Assembly (NCBI RefSeq): GCF_013415845.1 | Contig: NZ_CP058907.1 | Coordinates: 1,488,001-1,552,000 of the forward strand | Source of the DNA: Rhodopseudomonas palustris | Lineage (GTDB): Bacteria > Pseudomonadota > Alphaproteobacteria > Rhizobiales > Xanthobacteraceae | DNA length: 64,000 bases | Direction of reading: 5' to 3' | Program-made: the position numbers and the translations under genes | Notes under the pieces: model-generated | Database searches by the model: none | What the model saw: the letters and a program-made list of their open reading frames with translations, nothing else | Told to the model about the DNA's origin: nothing | Shown here: piece by piece, positions 27,405 to 37,038 of the stretch | Position numbering within the stretch: position 1 is the first letter of the stretch | How the letters are laid out: the number at the start of each line of letters is the position of its first letter

Positions 27405-28450
27405 CCCAGCCAGCGACGACCCCTCCCACAGATGTCATCGTGGTGCGCGATCTGCGCATCCTGTTTCCGACCCGTGACGGCCACGACACCGTCAAGGCGG
27501 TCGACGGCATGGACTTCGAGGTTCGCACCGCCGAGACCTTCGGCATCATCGGCGAATCCGGATCGGGCAAGACCACGCTGGGGCGCGCCTTGGTGTCGCT
27601 GCTGAAGCCGACCGAGGGGCAGATCCTGCATCAGGGCGTCGATCCCGCTGCGCTCGGCGCCAAGGCGTTCCGCAAGCATCGCCGCGACTACCAGATCGTG
27701 TTTCAGGATCCCAACGCGGCGCTCAACCCGCGGATGACCATCATCGACAGCGTGATGGAGCCGCTGGAGATCGTCGGCGAGGGTGATGCGGCCTCACGCC
27801 GTCGCCGCGGTATCGCTGCGCTCGAGCGCGTTGGTCTGTCTCCAGAAGCTGCCGATCGCTATCCGCATCAGCTCTCGGGCGGACAGAAGCAGCGCGTCAA
27901 CATCGCGCGGGTGCTGACGCTGCGCCCCAAAGTGATCGTCTGTGACGAGGTGGTGGCGGCGCTCGACGTGTCGATCCGCGGCGACGTGCTCAACCTGTTT
28001 GCCGACCTGCAGCGCGAGTTCGGCCTCACTTACGTGTTCATCACCCACGACATCTCGGTGGTGTCGCACATCTCCGACCGGATCGCCGTTACCTATCTGG
28101 GCAAGCTGATGGAGCTCGGCCCCGCAGAAGACGTGATCGAGCATCCGCTGCATCCCTATACGCGCGCGCTGCTGTCGGCTGAGCCGATTCCGTTGCCGTC
28201 GCATCTGCGGGTCGATCGCCGCATCATTCTTGAAGGTGAGATCCCGAGTCCGGTGGCGCCGCCGTCCGGCTGCCGGTTTCGCACCCGTTGTCCATCGGTG
28301 CGGCCGCGCTGCGCGGATGAGGTGCCAGCGTGGCGTGAAGTCAGGCCGGGGCATCGCGTCGCCTGCCATTTTGCGACCGCCGACGGTCCGCCACCCGATC
28401 AACGACAAGTACAAAACACAACAATCATGGGAGGATCAACATGCGCGTGA
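27401..28450 (+). CDS. Peptide/nickel-type ABC importer ATPase 2 (DppF-like)
   Basis: A 349-residue partner ATPase: Walker A GESGSGKT, signature LSGGQKQRV, Walker B VIVCDEVVAALD and the C-terminal GCRFRTRCPSVRPRC oligo/dipeptide tail. It starts at a TTG overlapping the stop of ATPase 1 (TTGA), preceded by GGGGAG. Its 3' end overlaps the binding-protein start by 10 bp. Together the two ATPases power one importer. Confidence 0.9.
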   Translation: MTQPATTPPTDVIVVRDLRILFPTRDGHDTVKAVDGMDFEVRTAETFGIIGESGSGKTTLGRALVSLLKPTEGQILHQGVDPAALGAKAFRKHRRDYQIVFQDPNAALNPRMTIIDSVMEPLEIVGEGDAASRRRRGIAALERVGLSPEAADRYPHQLSGGQKQRVNIARVLTLRPKVIVCDEVVAALDVSIRGDVLNLFADLQREFGLTYVFITHDISVVSHISDRIAVTYLGKLMELGPAEDVIEHPLHPYTRALLSAEPIPLPSHLRVDRRIILEGEIPSPVAPPSGCRFRTRCPSVRPRCADEVPAWREVRPGHRVACHFATADGPPPDQRQVQNTTIMGGSTCA

Positions 28451-29994
28451 TCGATTTCGGTGAACGCACGCTGCGCCGTCGCGAGGTTCTCGCGCTGCTT
28501 GGTGGCGCTGCTGCGACCGGCGTGCTCGGACTGCCGCGGCAGGCGCTCGCCGCCAAGAACGGTGGCATTCTGAAAGTCGCGGCGCCCGCCAATCCGTCGT
28601 CGCTCGATCCTGCGACCGGCGGTGCGGGCTCAGACCACAGCATCCTGTGGACGATCTACGACACCCTGGTGGAGTGGGACTACGACACCCTGAAGCCGAA
28701 GCCAGGCCTCGCGAAGTGGTCGTATCCCGATCCGAACACCATGGTGCTGGATATCTCCGAAGGCATCAAATTCCACGACGGTACGCCGCTCGACGCCGAG
28801 GCGGTGAAGTTCAACCTCGATCGCAACCGCTCCGACCAGCGCTCCAACGTCAAGCCGGACCTGTCCAGCGTTGACGGCGTCGAAGTCACCGGCCCACTGC
28901 AGGTGACGCTGAAGCTGAAGAATCCCGACACGGCGCTGCCGGCGATCTTGTCGGATCGCGCAGGCATGATGGTGTCGCCGACCAATATCAAGGCGCTCGG
29001 CAACGACACCGATCGGAAGCCGGTTGGCGCCGGCCCGTGGAAGTTCGTGCGCTGGAACGATAACGAGATCGTCGTCGTCGCCCGCAACGAAAACTACTGG
29101 CGCAAGGGCCGGCCATTCCTGGACGGCATCGAGTTCAACATCATCCCGGAGAATGCGACCGCGCTGCGCTCGGTAGTCGCCGGTCAGAACGACATGGCGT
29201 TCCAACTGCCGGCGCGGCTGAAGCCGGTGATCGAGCGCGCCAAGGATCTCAAGCTGGTGTCGTCGCCGACGCTGTATTGCATCCAGGTGTATTTCAACTA
29301 CGCGCGCGCTCCGCTCGACAACGTCAAGGTACGCCAGGCAATCAACTTCGCGCTCGATCGCGACACCTTCGTCAAGGCGGCGCTCAGTGGCCTTGGCGAG
29401 CCGGCCCGAATGACGCTGCCGAGCTCCCACTGGGCCTATGCCAAGGACGTCGCCGGCACCTATCCGTATGATCCGGAGAAGGCGAAGAAGCTGCTTGCCG
29501 AGGCCGGCTACAAGGACGGGCTTGAAATGACGATCGGCGGCTACACCGATCAGGACTCGGTGCGGCGCGGCGAGGTCATTCAGGATCAGCTCGGCAAGGT
29601 CGGCATCAAGCTGAAGTTCACCCGCGGCACCATCGCTGAAATCAGCGCGCAGTTCTTTGCCCAGGAGAAGAAGTTCGACATGCTGGTGTCGGCCTGGACC
29701 GGTCGTCCCGATCCGAGCATGACCTACGGGCTCGGCTTCGACAAAGGCGCCTACTACAACGCCGGCCGCACCGCCGATCCTGAGCTGTCGAAGCTGATTC
29801 AGGAAAGCCGCGCCAGCCAGGATCTCAACGAGCGCGCTGCAGTGTTCGCCAAGATCCAGCGATTCACCGTGGAGCAGGCGCTGTCGGCACCGCTGGCGTT
29901 CCAGTACGAGCTCGACGCGCTGTCGGCGAAGGTCAAGGACTTCCAGCCGAACCTGCTCGGCAAGCCGAAGTTCGAGAACATCTCGCTCGGCTGA
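28441..29994 (+). CDS. Family 5 solute-binding protein, Tat-exported
   Basis: A 517-residue periplasmic binding protein of the oligopeptide/nickel family 5. The N-terminus has a twin-arginine signal (RRREVLALLGGAAATGVLG) and a cleavage region ending ALA. Family signatures are GTPLDAEAVKFNLDRN and VRQAINFALDRDTFVKAALS. A GGGAGGATC site gives a clear ATG. The ligand is unknown; the neighbouring ligase and carboxylase suggest a carboxylic acid or peptide-like acid rather than a metal. Confidence 0.9.
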   Translation: MRVIDFGERTLRRREVLALLGGAAATGVLGLPRQALAAKNGGILKVAAPANPSSLDPATGGAGSDHSILWTIYDTLVEWDYDTLKPKPGLAKWSYPDPNTMVLDISEGIKFHDGTPLDAEAVKFNLDRNRSDQRSNVKPDLSSVDGVEVTGPLQVTLKLKNPDTALPAILSDRAGMMVSPTNIKALGNDTDRKPVGAGPWKFVRWNDNEIVVVARNENYWRKGRPFLDGIEFNIIPENATALRSVVAGQNDMAFQLPARLKPVIERAKDLKLVSSPTLYCIQVYFNYARAPLDNVKVRQAINFALDRDTFVKAALSGLGEPARMTLPSSHWAYAKDVAGTYPYDPEKAKKLLAEAGYKDGLEMTIGGYTDQDSVRRGEVIQDQLGKVGIKLKFTRGTIAEISAQFFAQEKKFDMLVSAWTGRPDPSMTYGLGFDKGAYYNAGRTADPELSKLIQESRASQDLNERAAVFAKIQRFTVEQALSAPLAFQYELDALSAKVKDFQPNLLGKPKFENISLG

Positions 29995-29998
29995 TCAA

Positions 29999-30026
29999 AC
30001 GGCGCCGCGACTGCTCGCGGCGCCGT
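29999..30026 (+). other. Intercistronic hairpin after the binding-protein gene
   Basis: Perfect 11-bp inverted repeat ACGGCGCCGCG / CGCGGCGCCGT with a 6-nt loop, 5 bp after the stop codon and without a T-tract. Such hairpins commonly protect the abundant binding-protein mRNA and lower expression of the permease genes behind it. Confidence 0.7.
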
Positions 30027-30034
30027 TCTGCCAA

Positions 30035-31003
30035 ATGGGTTTGGTCATGTTGAACGCCATGCGTCTACGCATCATCGGTCGCCGTCTGTTGCACGCGGTG
30101 CCGGTGGTGGTGCTGTCCACCTTCATCGTGTTCGGGCTGCTCAAGCTGGTGCCCGGCGACGTCGCGGTGACGCTGGCGGGCGACAACGCTTCCGAGCAGC
30201 GCATCGCCGAGATCCGCGAGCTCTACGGCCTGAACCAGCCGTTCTTGGTGCAATACGGCGCCTGGCTGTGGAAGGCCGTGCAGGGCGATCTGTCGACCTC
30301 GCTGGTGTCGAGCGAAGCCGTGCTCACTTCGATCGAGCGCTGCCTGCCGCACACGCTGCTGATCGTGGCGCTGGCGCTGTTCACCGCGTTGGTGATCGGC
30401 GTGCCGCTCGGCATCGCGGCGGCGGCAAAGCCGGGTTCATGGATCGACGGCATCGTGATGGCGATCGCCTCGCTGGGCGTCGCCGTGCCGAATTTCTGGC
30501 TCGGCATGCTGCTGGTGGCGTTCTTCTCGCTGCAGCTCAATTGGCTTCCTGCGACCGGCGCCGCGTCGCTGATGAAGGACCCGGCCGCGGCGCTCAGTCA
30601 TGCCATCCTGCCGGCGCTCGCACTTGCTTCCGGTGGCATCGCCGAGGTGGCGCGGCAACTGCGCTCCTCGCTGGTGGAGATCCTGTCGTCGCAGCAGGTC
30701 CGCACGCTGCACGCCAAGGGCCTGCCGCCGTCGTCGATCTTGTGGCGGCACGGCTTAAAGAACGTCGCCGTCAATCTGCTCACCGTCATCAGCCTGCTGG
30801 CGAACCGCATGCTGGCCGCGACCGTCGTTGTTGAGGCGGTGTTCGCGATCCCGGGCATGGGCGGGCTGATCGTCAATGCCGCGATGCATCGCGACTTCCC
30901 GGTGGTGCAGGGGGTGGTGTTCACGATGGTGCTGATCGTGGTGACGCTGAACCTGCTGACCGACATTCTCTACAGCGTGCTCGACCCGAGGATCGCGTCA
31001 TGA
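30035..31003 (+). CDS. Peptide/nickel-type ABC importer permease 1 (DppB-like)
   Basis: A 322-residue membrane protein with about six membrane segments and the binding-protein-dependent permease motif VRTLHAKGLPPSSILWRHGL (VRTLHAKGLP, then PSSILWRHGL). It also has the DppB N-terminal LKLVPGD and C-terminal VEAVFAIPGMGGLIVNAA. The start could be ATG 30035, 30047 or 30059; none has a good ribosome site, so the outermost is listed. It overlaps the next permease by 4 bp (ATGA). Confidence 0.9.
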   Translation: MGLVMLNAMRLRIIGRRLLHAVPVVVLSTFIVFGLLKLVPGDVAVTLAGDNASEQRIAEIRELYGLNQPFLVQYGAWLWKAVQGDLSTSLVSSEAVLTSIERCLPHTLLIVALALFTALVIGVPLGIAAAAKPGSWIDGIVMAIASLGVAVPNFWLGMLLVAFFSLQLNWLPATGAASLMKDPAAALSHAILPALALASGGIAEVARQLRSSLVEILSSQQVRTLHAKGLPPSSILWRHGLKNVAVNLLTVISLLANRMLAATVVVEAVFAIPGMGGLIVNAAMHRDFPVVQGVVFTMVLIVVTLNLLTDILYSVLDPRIAS

Positions 31004-31884
31004 CGTCGGTCTCGCTCACCGCCCCTCCGCATCAGCATCGCCGCCGCCGGATGCGCCGCTTCCTGCGCTGGTTCGTATCCGATCTGCGCGGCGCGATCAG
31101 TCTGACGTTTCTGTTGATCTTGCTGGTGATCTCGCTGCTGGCGCCGTGGATCGCGCCGTATGACCCGGTCGCTCAGGACATCGATGCGGCGCTGGCGCCG
31201 ATGTCGGCACAGCATTGGCTTGGCGCGGACGATCTCGGCCGCGATACGCTGAGCCGATTGATATACGGCGGCATGGCGTCGCTATATGCGAGTTTCCTGG
31301 CCGTGGCGATCGCGGTGCTGATCGGGGTGCCGGTCGGCATCCTGGCCGGCTATCTGGGCGGCTGGGTCGACACCATGATTAGCCGCGTCATCGACAGCTT
31401 TCTGTCGTTCCCCGCGATTGTCCTCGCGATCGCCGTCACCGGCGCGCTCGGCATCGGTCTTACCAACGGCATGATCTCGGTCGGCATCGTGTTCGCGCCG
31501 CAACTCGCTCGGCTGGTGCGTGCCCGCACGCTGGTGGTGCGGCAGGAGCTGTATGTCGATGCCGCACGCTGCTTCGGCGGTTCGACCGCCCGCATCCTGT
31601 GGCGCCACGTGCTGCCGAACGCAATCCAGCCGGTGATCGTGCAGGTGACGCTGCTGCTCGCCGCCGCGCTGCTCGCCGAGGCCAGCCTCAGCTTCCTTGG
31701 CCTCGGCATTCAGCCGCCCGATCCGAGCTGGGGCGCGATGCTGGCGCGCGCCTATCAGAACATGGAGATCGCGCCGGAGCAGATGTATCCGCCCGGGCTC
31801 GCCATCCTGTTCACCGCGCTCGCTTACAACACACTCGGCGAGTCCTTGCGGGCGGCACTCGATCCGACGATGAAGCGCAACTGA
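31000..31884 (+). CDS. Peptide/nickel-type ABC importer permease 2 (DppC-like)
   Basis: A 294-residue permease: an N-terminal anchor helix (about 28-50), then LGADDLGRDTLSRLIYGGMA, the EAA-type loop (YVDAARCFGGSTARILWRHV, i.e. DAARCFGGST) and FLGLGIQPPDPSWGAML, all typical of DppC. It starts in the ATGA overlap with permease 1 and is followed 26 bp later by the ligase gene. Confidence 0.92.
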   Translation: MTSVSLTAPPHQHRRRRMRRFLRWFVSDLRGAISLTFLLILLVISLLAPWIAPYDPVAQDIDAALAPMSAQHWLGADDLGRDTLSRLIYGGMASLYASFLAVAIAVLIGVPVGILAGYLGGWVDTMISRVIDSFLSFPAIVLAIAVTGALGIGLTNGMISVGIVFAPQLARLVRARTLVVRQELYVDAARCFGGSTARILWRHVLPNAIQPVIVQVTLLLAAALLAEASLSFLGLGIQPPDPSWGAMLARAYQNMEIAPEQMYPPGLAILFTALAYNTLGESLRAALDPTMKRN

Positions 31885-31910
31885 TCAAACAAGAACAACA
31901 AGGACGAGAC

Positions 31911-33626
31911 ATGACCGTGGACGCCAAGGAAGCTGATTATCTCGCAAAGCTGCACGAACTGTGGGCCAAGGCGTGGCCGAAGGGTACGCCGCGCGAGCCG
32001 CAATATCTGCACGGTGAGGTCGCCCTCAGCGAGTATCTGCGCGCTTGGGCGAAATCGGCGCCGCTGCGGCCGGCGGTGATCTTCTACGGTCACGTCACCA
32101 CTTATGCGGATCTGGACGAGCAGAGCGATCGCTTCGCCGCGCTGCTGATGCAGAAGGGCGTGAAGAAGGGGGACCGAGTCGCGGTGTTCCTGCCGAACTG
32201 TCCGCAGTTCCACATCGTGTTCTTCGGCATCCTCAAGCTCGGCGCGATCCATGTGCCGGTTAGTCCGCTGTCGCGGGCGTTCGAGCTGTCCTACGAGCTC
32301 AACGACACCGACGCCGAAGTCATCGTCGCGCTCGACCAGCTCGCTGGCGTGGTCGACCAGGTTCGCGGCGAAACCTCGCTGCGCGAAGTGATCGTCACCA
32401 GCTTCGCTGACGTGATCCCGACCAATCCGACGATCCCGGTGCCGGATTCGGTGAGCGGCCCGCGGATAGCGGTGCCGGGCGCGACCGACCTGCTGCCCGC
32501 GCTCGCGGCATTGCCGAAGCCGGAGCCGTTGCCGCCGGCCGCGCTCGACGATGTCGCGGCGCTGAACTATACCGGCGGCACCACCGGCATGCCGAAGGGC
32601 TGCGTCCACACTCAGCGCGACATGGTCTACACGGCGGCCGCCAATCACGGCATCTCGGTGGTGGCCGATCAGAACAGCGTGTTCCTGTCGTTTTTCCCGG
32701 AGTTCTGGATCGCGGGCGAGAATTTCGGTCTGATCTTCCCGATGTTCACCGGCGCAACGCTTGTGCTGCTGGCGCGGTGGGATGCGCTCGGCGTGCTGAG
32801 CGCGATCCAGCGCTACAAGGTCAACGTCACCGCGATGCCGGTCGACGGCGCGGTCGAATTGATGGATCACCCGCGCTTCAAGGAGTTCGATCTGTCCTCG
32901 CTCAGCCAGGTGCGGGTGGTATCGTTCGTCAAGAAGCTCAACCCGACCTACCGCAAGCGCTGGAAGGATCTCACCGGCACGATCCTCACGGAAGCCGCGT
33001 GGGGCATGACCGAGACACACACCTCGAACACCTTCACAGCCGGTTTCCAGGGCGACGATTTCGACCTTGTCTCCCAGCCGATCTTCGTCGGCCTGCCAGT
33101 GCCGGGTGCGGAGTTCAAGATCACCGACTTCGAGACCGGCGAGCTCGTGCCGCTCGGCGGCGAAGGCGAAATCCGCGTCCGCACGCCGTCGCTGCTCAAG
33201 AGCTACTGGAATAAGCCGGAGGCGACCGCACAATCGCTGGTCGATGGCTGGCTGCGCACCGGCGACATCGGCACGATTGATCCGCAGGGCTTCCTGCACT
33301 TCCTCGGCCGCCGCAAGGAGATGCTCAAGGTCAAGGGCATGAGCGTGTTTCCGCCAGAGATCGAGGCGCTGCTCGGCCAGCACCCGAAGGTGCTCGGTTC
33401 GGGCGTTGTGGGGCGCGACGATCCCGGCAAGGGCCAGGTACCGGTCGCCTTTATCCAGCTCAAGCCGGAAGCCGAAGGCACCATCACCCCGGCCGAGCTG
33501 CAGGCCTGGTGCGCCGAGCGGATGGCGGTCTACAAGGTTCCGGAGATCCGTATTATCGACGCGCTGCCGATGACCGCGACCGGCAAGGTGAAGAAGCAAG
33601 AGCTTAACGCCAACGCGCCGCTGTGA
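31911..33626 (+). CDS. Acyl-CoA ligase (AMP-forming), unknown acid substrate
   Basis: A 571-residue adenylate-forming ligase. The ATP loop NYTGGTTGMPKG is near residues 219-230, the middle has WGMTETHT, and the lid has DGWLRTGDIG, GRRKEMLKVKG and the catalytic lysine in TATGKVKKQEL. It makes an acyl-CoA from a free acid, ATP and CoA. The start is the ATG at 31911 with AAGGACGAG upstream. It lies between the importer and a carboxylase, so its product is probably the carboxylase substrate. The particular acid cannot be read from the sequence. Confidence 0.9.
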   Translation: MTVDAKEADYLAKLHELWAKAWPKGTPREPQYLHGEVALSEYLRAWAKSAPLRPAVIFYGHVTTYADLDEQSDRFAALLMQKGVKKGDRVAVFLPNCPQFHIVFFGILKLGAIHVPVSPLSRAFELSYELNDTDAEVIVALDQLAGVVDQVRGETSLREVIVTSFADVIPTNPTIPVPDSVSGPRIAVPGATDLLPALAALPKPEPLPPAALDDVAALNYTGGTTGMPKGCVHTQRDMVYTAAANHGISVVADQNSVFLSFFPEFWIAGENFGLIFPMFTGATLVLLARWDALGVLSAIQRYKVNVTAMPVDGAVELMDHPRFKEFDLSSLSQVRVVSFVKKLNPTYRKRWKDLTGTILTEAAWGMTETHTSNTFTAGFQGDDFDLVSQPIFVGLPVPGAEFKITDFETGELVPLGGEGEIRVRTPSLLKSYWNKPEATAQSLVDGWLRTGDIGTIDPQGFLHFLGRRKEMLKVKGMSVFPPEIEALLGQHPKVLGSGVVGRDDPGKGQVPVAFIQLKPEAEGTITPAELQAWCAERMAVYKVPEIRIIDALPMTATGKVKKQELNANAPL

Positions 33627-33635
33627 AACGAGACG

Positions 33636-33661
33636 GCCGGCGACGCAAAGGCGTTGCCGGC
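33636..33661 (+). other. Intercistronic hairpin between ligase and carboxylase genes
   Basis: An 11-bp stem GCCGGCGACGC / GCGTTGCCGGC (one G-T pair) with loop AAAG, 9 bp after the ligase stop. No T-tract; probably an mRNA-stability element. Confidence 0.6.
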
Positions 33662-33689
33662 TCAAAGCTACCTGCCGAGGAAATCCCCA

Positions 33690-36600
33690 ATGCCGTTCCG
33701 AAAACTGCTGATCGCCAACCGCGGCGAGATCGCGATCCGTATCGCGCGCGCCGCCGCCGAGTCGGGCCTGACCACTGTGGCGATCCATCCCGCCGATGAT
33801 GCGGCATCGCTGCACGTCCGCATCGCCGATCATGCCGAGCAGATCCCCGGCCGCGGCGCGCGGGCTTATCTCGATATCGAAGCGGTGATCGCGGCGGCGA
33901 AGGCGGCGGGTTGCGATGCGCTGCATCCCGGCTACGGTTTCCTCAGCGAGAACGCCGATCTGGCGCGGCGCTGCGCCGAGGAGGGCATCACCTTCGTCGG
34001 GCCGTCGCCGGAGGCATTGCGGCTGTTCGGTGACAAGGTTGCCGCCAAGGAGCTGGCGAAGCGCTGCGGCGTGCCGATCATTGCCGGCACCATCGGGCCG
34101 TCGACCCTGGAAGAGGTGCAGGCGTTCTTCGCCTCGCTTGGCGACAAGCCGGCGGTGATGATCAAGGCGATGGCCGGGGGCGGCGGCCGCGGCATGCGCG
34201 TGGTCGAGCGCGCCGAAGATCTCGCCGACGCCTATGCGCGCTGCCAGTCCGAAGCCAAGGCGGCGTTCGGCTATGAGGGCGTCTATGCCGAGCGGCTGAT
34301 CCGCAACGCCCGGCATATCGAGGTGCAGATCATCGGCGACCGGCACGGCAATGTCAGTCAGCTCTGGGAGCGCGAATGCACGATCCAGCGCCGCAATCAG
34401 AAGCTGATCGAAATCGCGCCGAGCCCGTCACTGTCGGAGGGACTGCGCAGCCGCATTGTTGACGCGGCCAAGACCCTCGCGGCGGCGGCAAACTACGACA
34501 GCCTCGGTACCTTCGAATTCCTGGTCGACAGCGAAGCCGGCGAGGGCGACGGTGCCTTCGCCTTCATCGAAGCTAATCCGCGGCTGCAGGTCGAACACAC
34601 CGTCACTGAAGAGGTGTTATCCGTCGATCTGGTGCGCTCGCAGCTTGCGGTCGCCGGCGGCGCGATGCTGACGGCGCTTGGGCTCGATCAGGCCTTGGTG
34701 CCGCGTCCCCGGGGCTTTGCGATCCAGCTTCGCGTCAACATGGAGACGATGGACGCCAAAGGAGCGACCAAGCCGACCGGCGGCACGCTGGCGATCTTCG
34801 AGCCACCGTCTGGTCCCGGCGTTCGCGTAGATACGTTTGGCTACGCCGGCTACACCACCAGTGCGGCCTATGACTCGCTGCTCGCCAAGGTGATCGTGCA
34901 TGGCCGTGGCGACTGGGCCGAGGCGGTCGCAAAGGCCGCCCGGACGCTTCGCGAATTCCGCATCGGCGGCGTTGCTACCAACGTGCCGTTGCTGCAGGCG
35001 ATCCTCACGCACGCCGATTTCAAGGCTAATCGGGTCAGCACCAGTTTCATCGATCGCCACGTCGCCGAACTCGTCGAGGCCGCGCAGCAGTTCGATCGGC
35101 CGCTGATCGCGACGGAAGGTGCCGACAACCGGAGCAGCGCTGCCGCCGCGGCAAGCAAGGAGCCGGTCCCCGAGGGCGCGGTCGCGATCGCTGCGCCGCT
35201 GCAGGGCACCGTGGTGGCGATCACTGTCGCGGAAGGCGACGTGGTGCGGCCGGGGCAGCAGCTCGCGGTGATCGAGTCGATGAAGATGGAGCATCTGGTC
35301 GCGGCCGAGCAGGGTGGTCGCATCCGCCGCATCGTTGCCGCCGACGGCGTGACGCTGATGCAGGGCGAGCCGATCCTGTATTTCGAGCCGCAGGACGTCG
35401 AAGGCGACCACGTGGTCGCCGAAGAGGATATAGATCTCGATGCGATCCGGCCGGACCTCGCCGAGATGCTGGCGCGGCAGGCCAATACGCTCGACGAGAA
35501 CCGCCCCGACTCGGTCGGGCGGCGGCGCAAGACCAATCAGCGCACTGCGCGCGAGAACGTCGCCCAGCTCGTCGACGAAGGCTCGTTCATGGAATACGGC
35601 AGCCTCGCGATCGCTGCGCAGCGCCGCCGCCGTCCGCTCGACGACTTGATCAAGAACACCCCGGCCGACGGCCTCGTCACCGGTGTCGCCACGATCAACG
35701 CCAAGCAATTTGGCGAACACGCCGCACGTTGCATGGTGATCGCCTACGACTACACCGTGCTGGCCGGCACCCAGGGCCACATGAACCACAAGAAGATCGA
35801 CCGGATGCTAACACTGGTCGAGCAGTGGCGGATGCCGCTGGTGTTCTACGCCGAAGGCGGCGGCGGCCGGCCAGGCGACACCGATCGGCTCGGCATGACC
35901 GGCCTCGACGGTCCGTCCTTCGTGCAGTTCGCCAAGCTGTCCGGCCTAGTGCCGGTGGTCGGCATCGTCTCCGGCTATTGCTTCGCCGGCAACGCCGCGA
36001 TGCTCGGCTGCTGCGACGTCATCATCGCCACTCAGAACGCCTCGATCGGCATGGGCGGTCCGGCGATGATCGAGGGCGGCGGCCTCGGCGTGTATCACCC
36101 GGCCGAGGTCGGACCGGTGTCGTTCCAGTCGCCGAACGGCGTAGTCGATATTCTGGTGCAGGACGAAGAAGAGGCGACTCGGGTCGCGCAGAAATATCTG
36201 TCCTACTTCCAGGGCGCGGTCGCCGAGTGGAAGGCGCCGGACCAGCGGCTGCTGCGGCAGGCGATTCCTGAGAACCGGCTGCGGGTGTACGACATCCGCA
36301 GCGTCATCGATCTGATCGCGGACGAAGACTCGGTGCTCGAACTGCGCCGCGATTTCGGCGTCGGCATGATCACCGCCTTCATCCGGATCGAGGGCAAGCC
36401 GTTCGGTCTGATCGCCAACAATCCGAAGCATCTCGGCGGCGCGATCGACGCCGACGCCGGCGACAAGGCGGCGCGCTTCCTGCAGCTCTGCGATGCGTTC
36501 GACATTCCGATCGTGTCGCTGTGTGATACGCCCGGCTTCATGGTCGGCCCGGAAGCGGAGAAGACCGCGATCGTCCGCCACGTTGCTCGGATGTTCGTCA

Positions 36601-37001
36601 CCGGCGCCAGCCTTACGGTGCCGCTGTTCGGCATCGTGCTGCGCAAGGGGTACGGCCTCGGCGCGCAATCGATGATCGGCGGCGGTTTTCACGCCTCGTT
36701 CTTCACCGCGGCCTGGCCGACCGGCGAATTCGGCGGCATGGGTCTGGAGGGCTATGTGCGCCTCGGCTTCCGCAAGGAGATGGAGGCTATCGCCGATCCG
36801 GCCGAGCGCGAGGCTTACTACAAGAACAAGGTCGCGGAGCTGTATGCCAACGGCAAGGCGGTCTCGATCGCGTCAGTGTTCGAGATCGACAACGTGATCG
36901 ATCCGGCCGAGACACGGCGCTGGGTCATGGCCGGGCTGCGCTCGGTGCCGACGCCGCCGGAGCGCACCGAGCGCAAGCGGCCCTGCATCGATACCTGGTA
37001 G
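33690..37001 (+). CDS. Single-chain biotin-dependent acyl-CoA carboxylase (BC-BCCP-CT)
   Basis: A 1103-residue fusion. The biotin carboxylase domain (about 1-450) has IKAMAGGGGRGMRVV and FIEANPRLQVEHTVTEE. The biotin-carrier domain (about 500-575) has the biotin lysine K532 in ESMKMEHLV. The carboxyltransferase halves (about 600-1100) have GFMVGPEAEKTAIVRHVARM (PGFMVGPEAEKTA) and GKPFGLIANNPKHLGGAIDA. This one-chain form with BC, BCCP and CT is that of the long-chain acyl-CoA carboxylase type, unlike two-subunit PCC/MCC. It carboxylates an acyl-CoA with bicarbonate and ATP. The start is ATG 33690 (GAGG site); an upstream frame start at 33654 is rejected. Substrate unknown, probably the product of the ligase before it. 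Confidence 0.92.
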   Translation: MPFRKLLIANRGEIAIRIARAAAESGLTTVAIHPADDAASLHVRIADHAEQIPGRGARAYLDIEAVIAAAKAAGCDALHPGYGFLSENADLARRCAEEGITFVGPSPEALRLFGDKVAAKELAKRCGVPIIAGTIGPSTLEEVQAFFASLGDKPAVMIKAMAGGGGRGMRVVERAEDLADAYARCQSEAKAAFGYEGVYAERLIRNARHIEVQIIGDRHGNVSQLWERECTIQRRNQKLIEIAPSPSLSEGLRSRIVDAAKTLAAAANYDSLGTFEFLVDSEAGEGDGAFAFIEANPRLQVEHTVTEEVLSVDLVRSQLAVAGGAMLTALGLDQALVPRPRGFAIQLRVNMETMDAKGATKPTGGTLAIFEPPSGPGVRVDTFGYAGYTTSAAYDSLLAKVIVHGRGDWAEAVAKAARTLREFRIGGVATNVPLLQAILTHADFKANRVSTSFIDRHVAELVEAAQQFDRPLIATEGADNRSSAAAAASKEPVPEGAVAIAAPLQGTVVAITVAEGDVVRPGQQLAVIESMKMEHLVAAEQGGRIRRIVAADGVTLMQGEPILYFEPQDVEGDHVVAEEDIDLDAIRPDLAEMLARQANTLDENRPDSVGRRRKTNQRTARENVAQLVDEGSFMEYGSLAIAAQRRRRPLDDLIKNTPADGLVTGVATINAKQFGEHAARCMVIAYDYTVLAGTQGHMNHKKIDRMLTLVEQWRMPLVFYAEGGGGRPGDTDRLGMTGLDGPSFVQFAKLSGLVPVVGIVSGYCFAGNAAMLGCCDVIIATQNASIGMGGPAMIEGGGLGVYHPAEVGPVSFQSPNGVVDILVQDEEEATRVAQKYLSYFQGAVAEWKAPDQRLLRQAIPENRLRVYDIRSVIDLIADEDSVLELRRDFGVGMITAFIRIEGKPFGLIANNPKHLGGAIDADAGDKAARFLQLCDAFDIPIVSLCDTPGFMVGPEAEKTAIVRHVARMFVTGASLTVPLFGIVLRKGYGLGAQSMIGGGFHASFFTAAWPTGEFGGMGLEGYVRLGFRKEMEAIADPAEREAYYKNKVAELYANGKAVSIASVFEIDNVIDPAETRRWVMAGLRSVPTPPERTERKRPCIDTW

Positions 37002-37038
37002 CAGCCGACGAATCTCCGAACGCATTGGGAGCGAAACG

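Noticed and set aside
31824..34346. An 840-codon minus-strand open frame
   Set aside because: Antisense shadow of the CoA ligase and carboxylase genes; no motifs.
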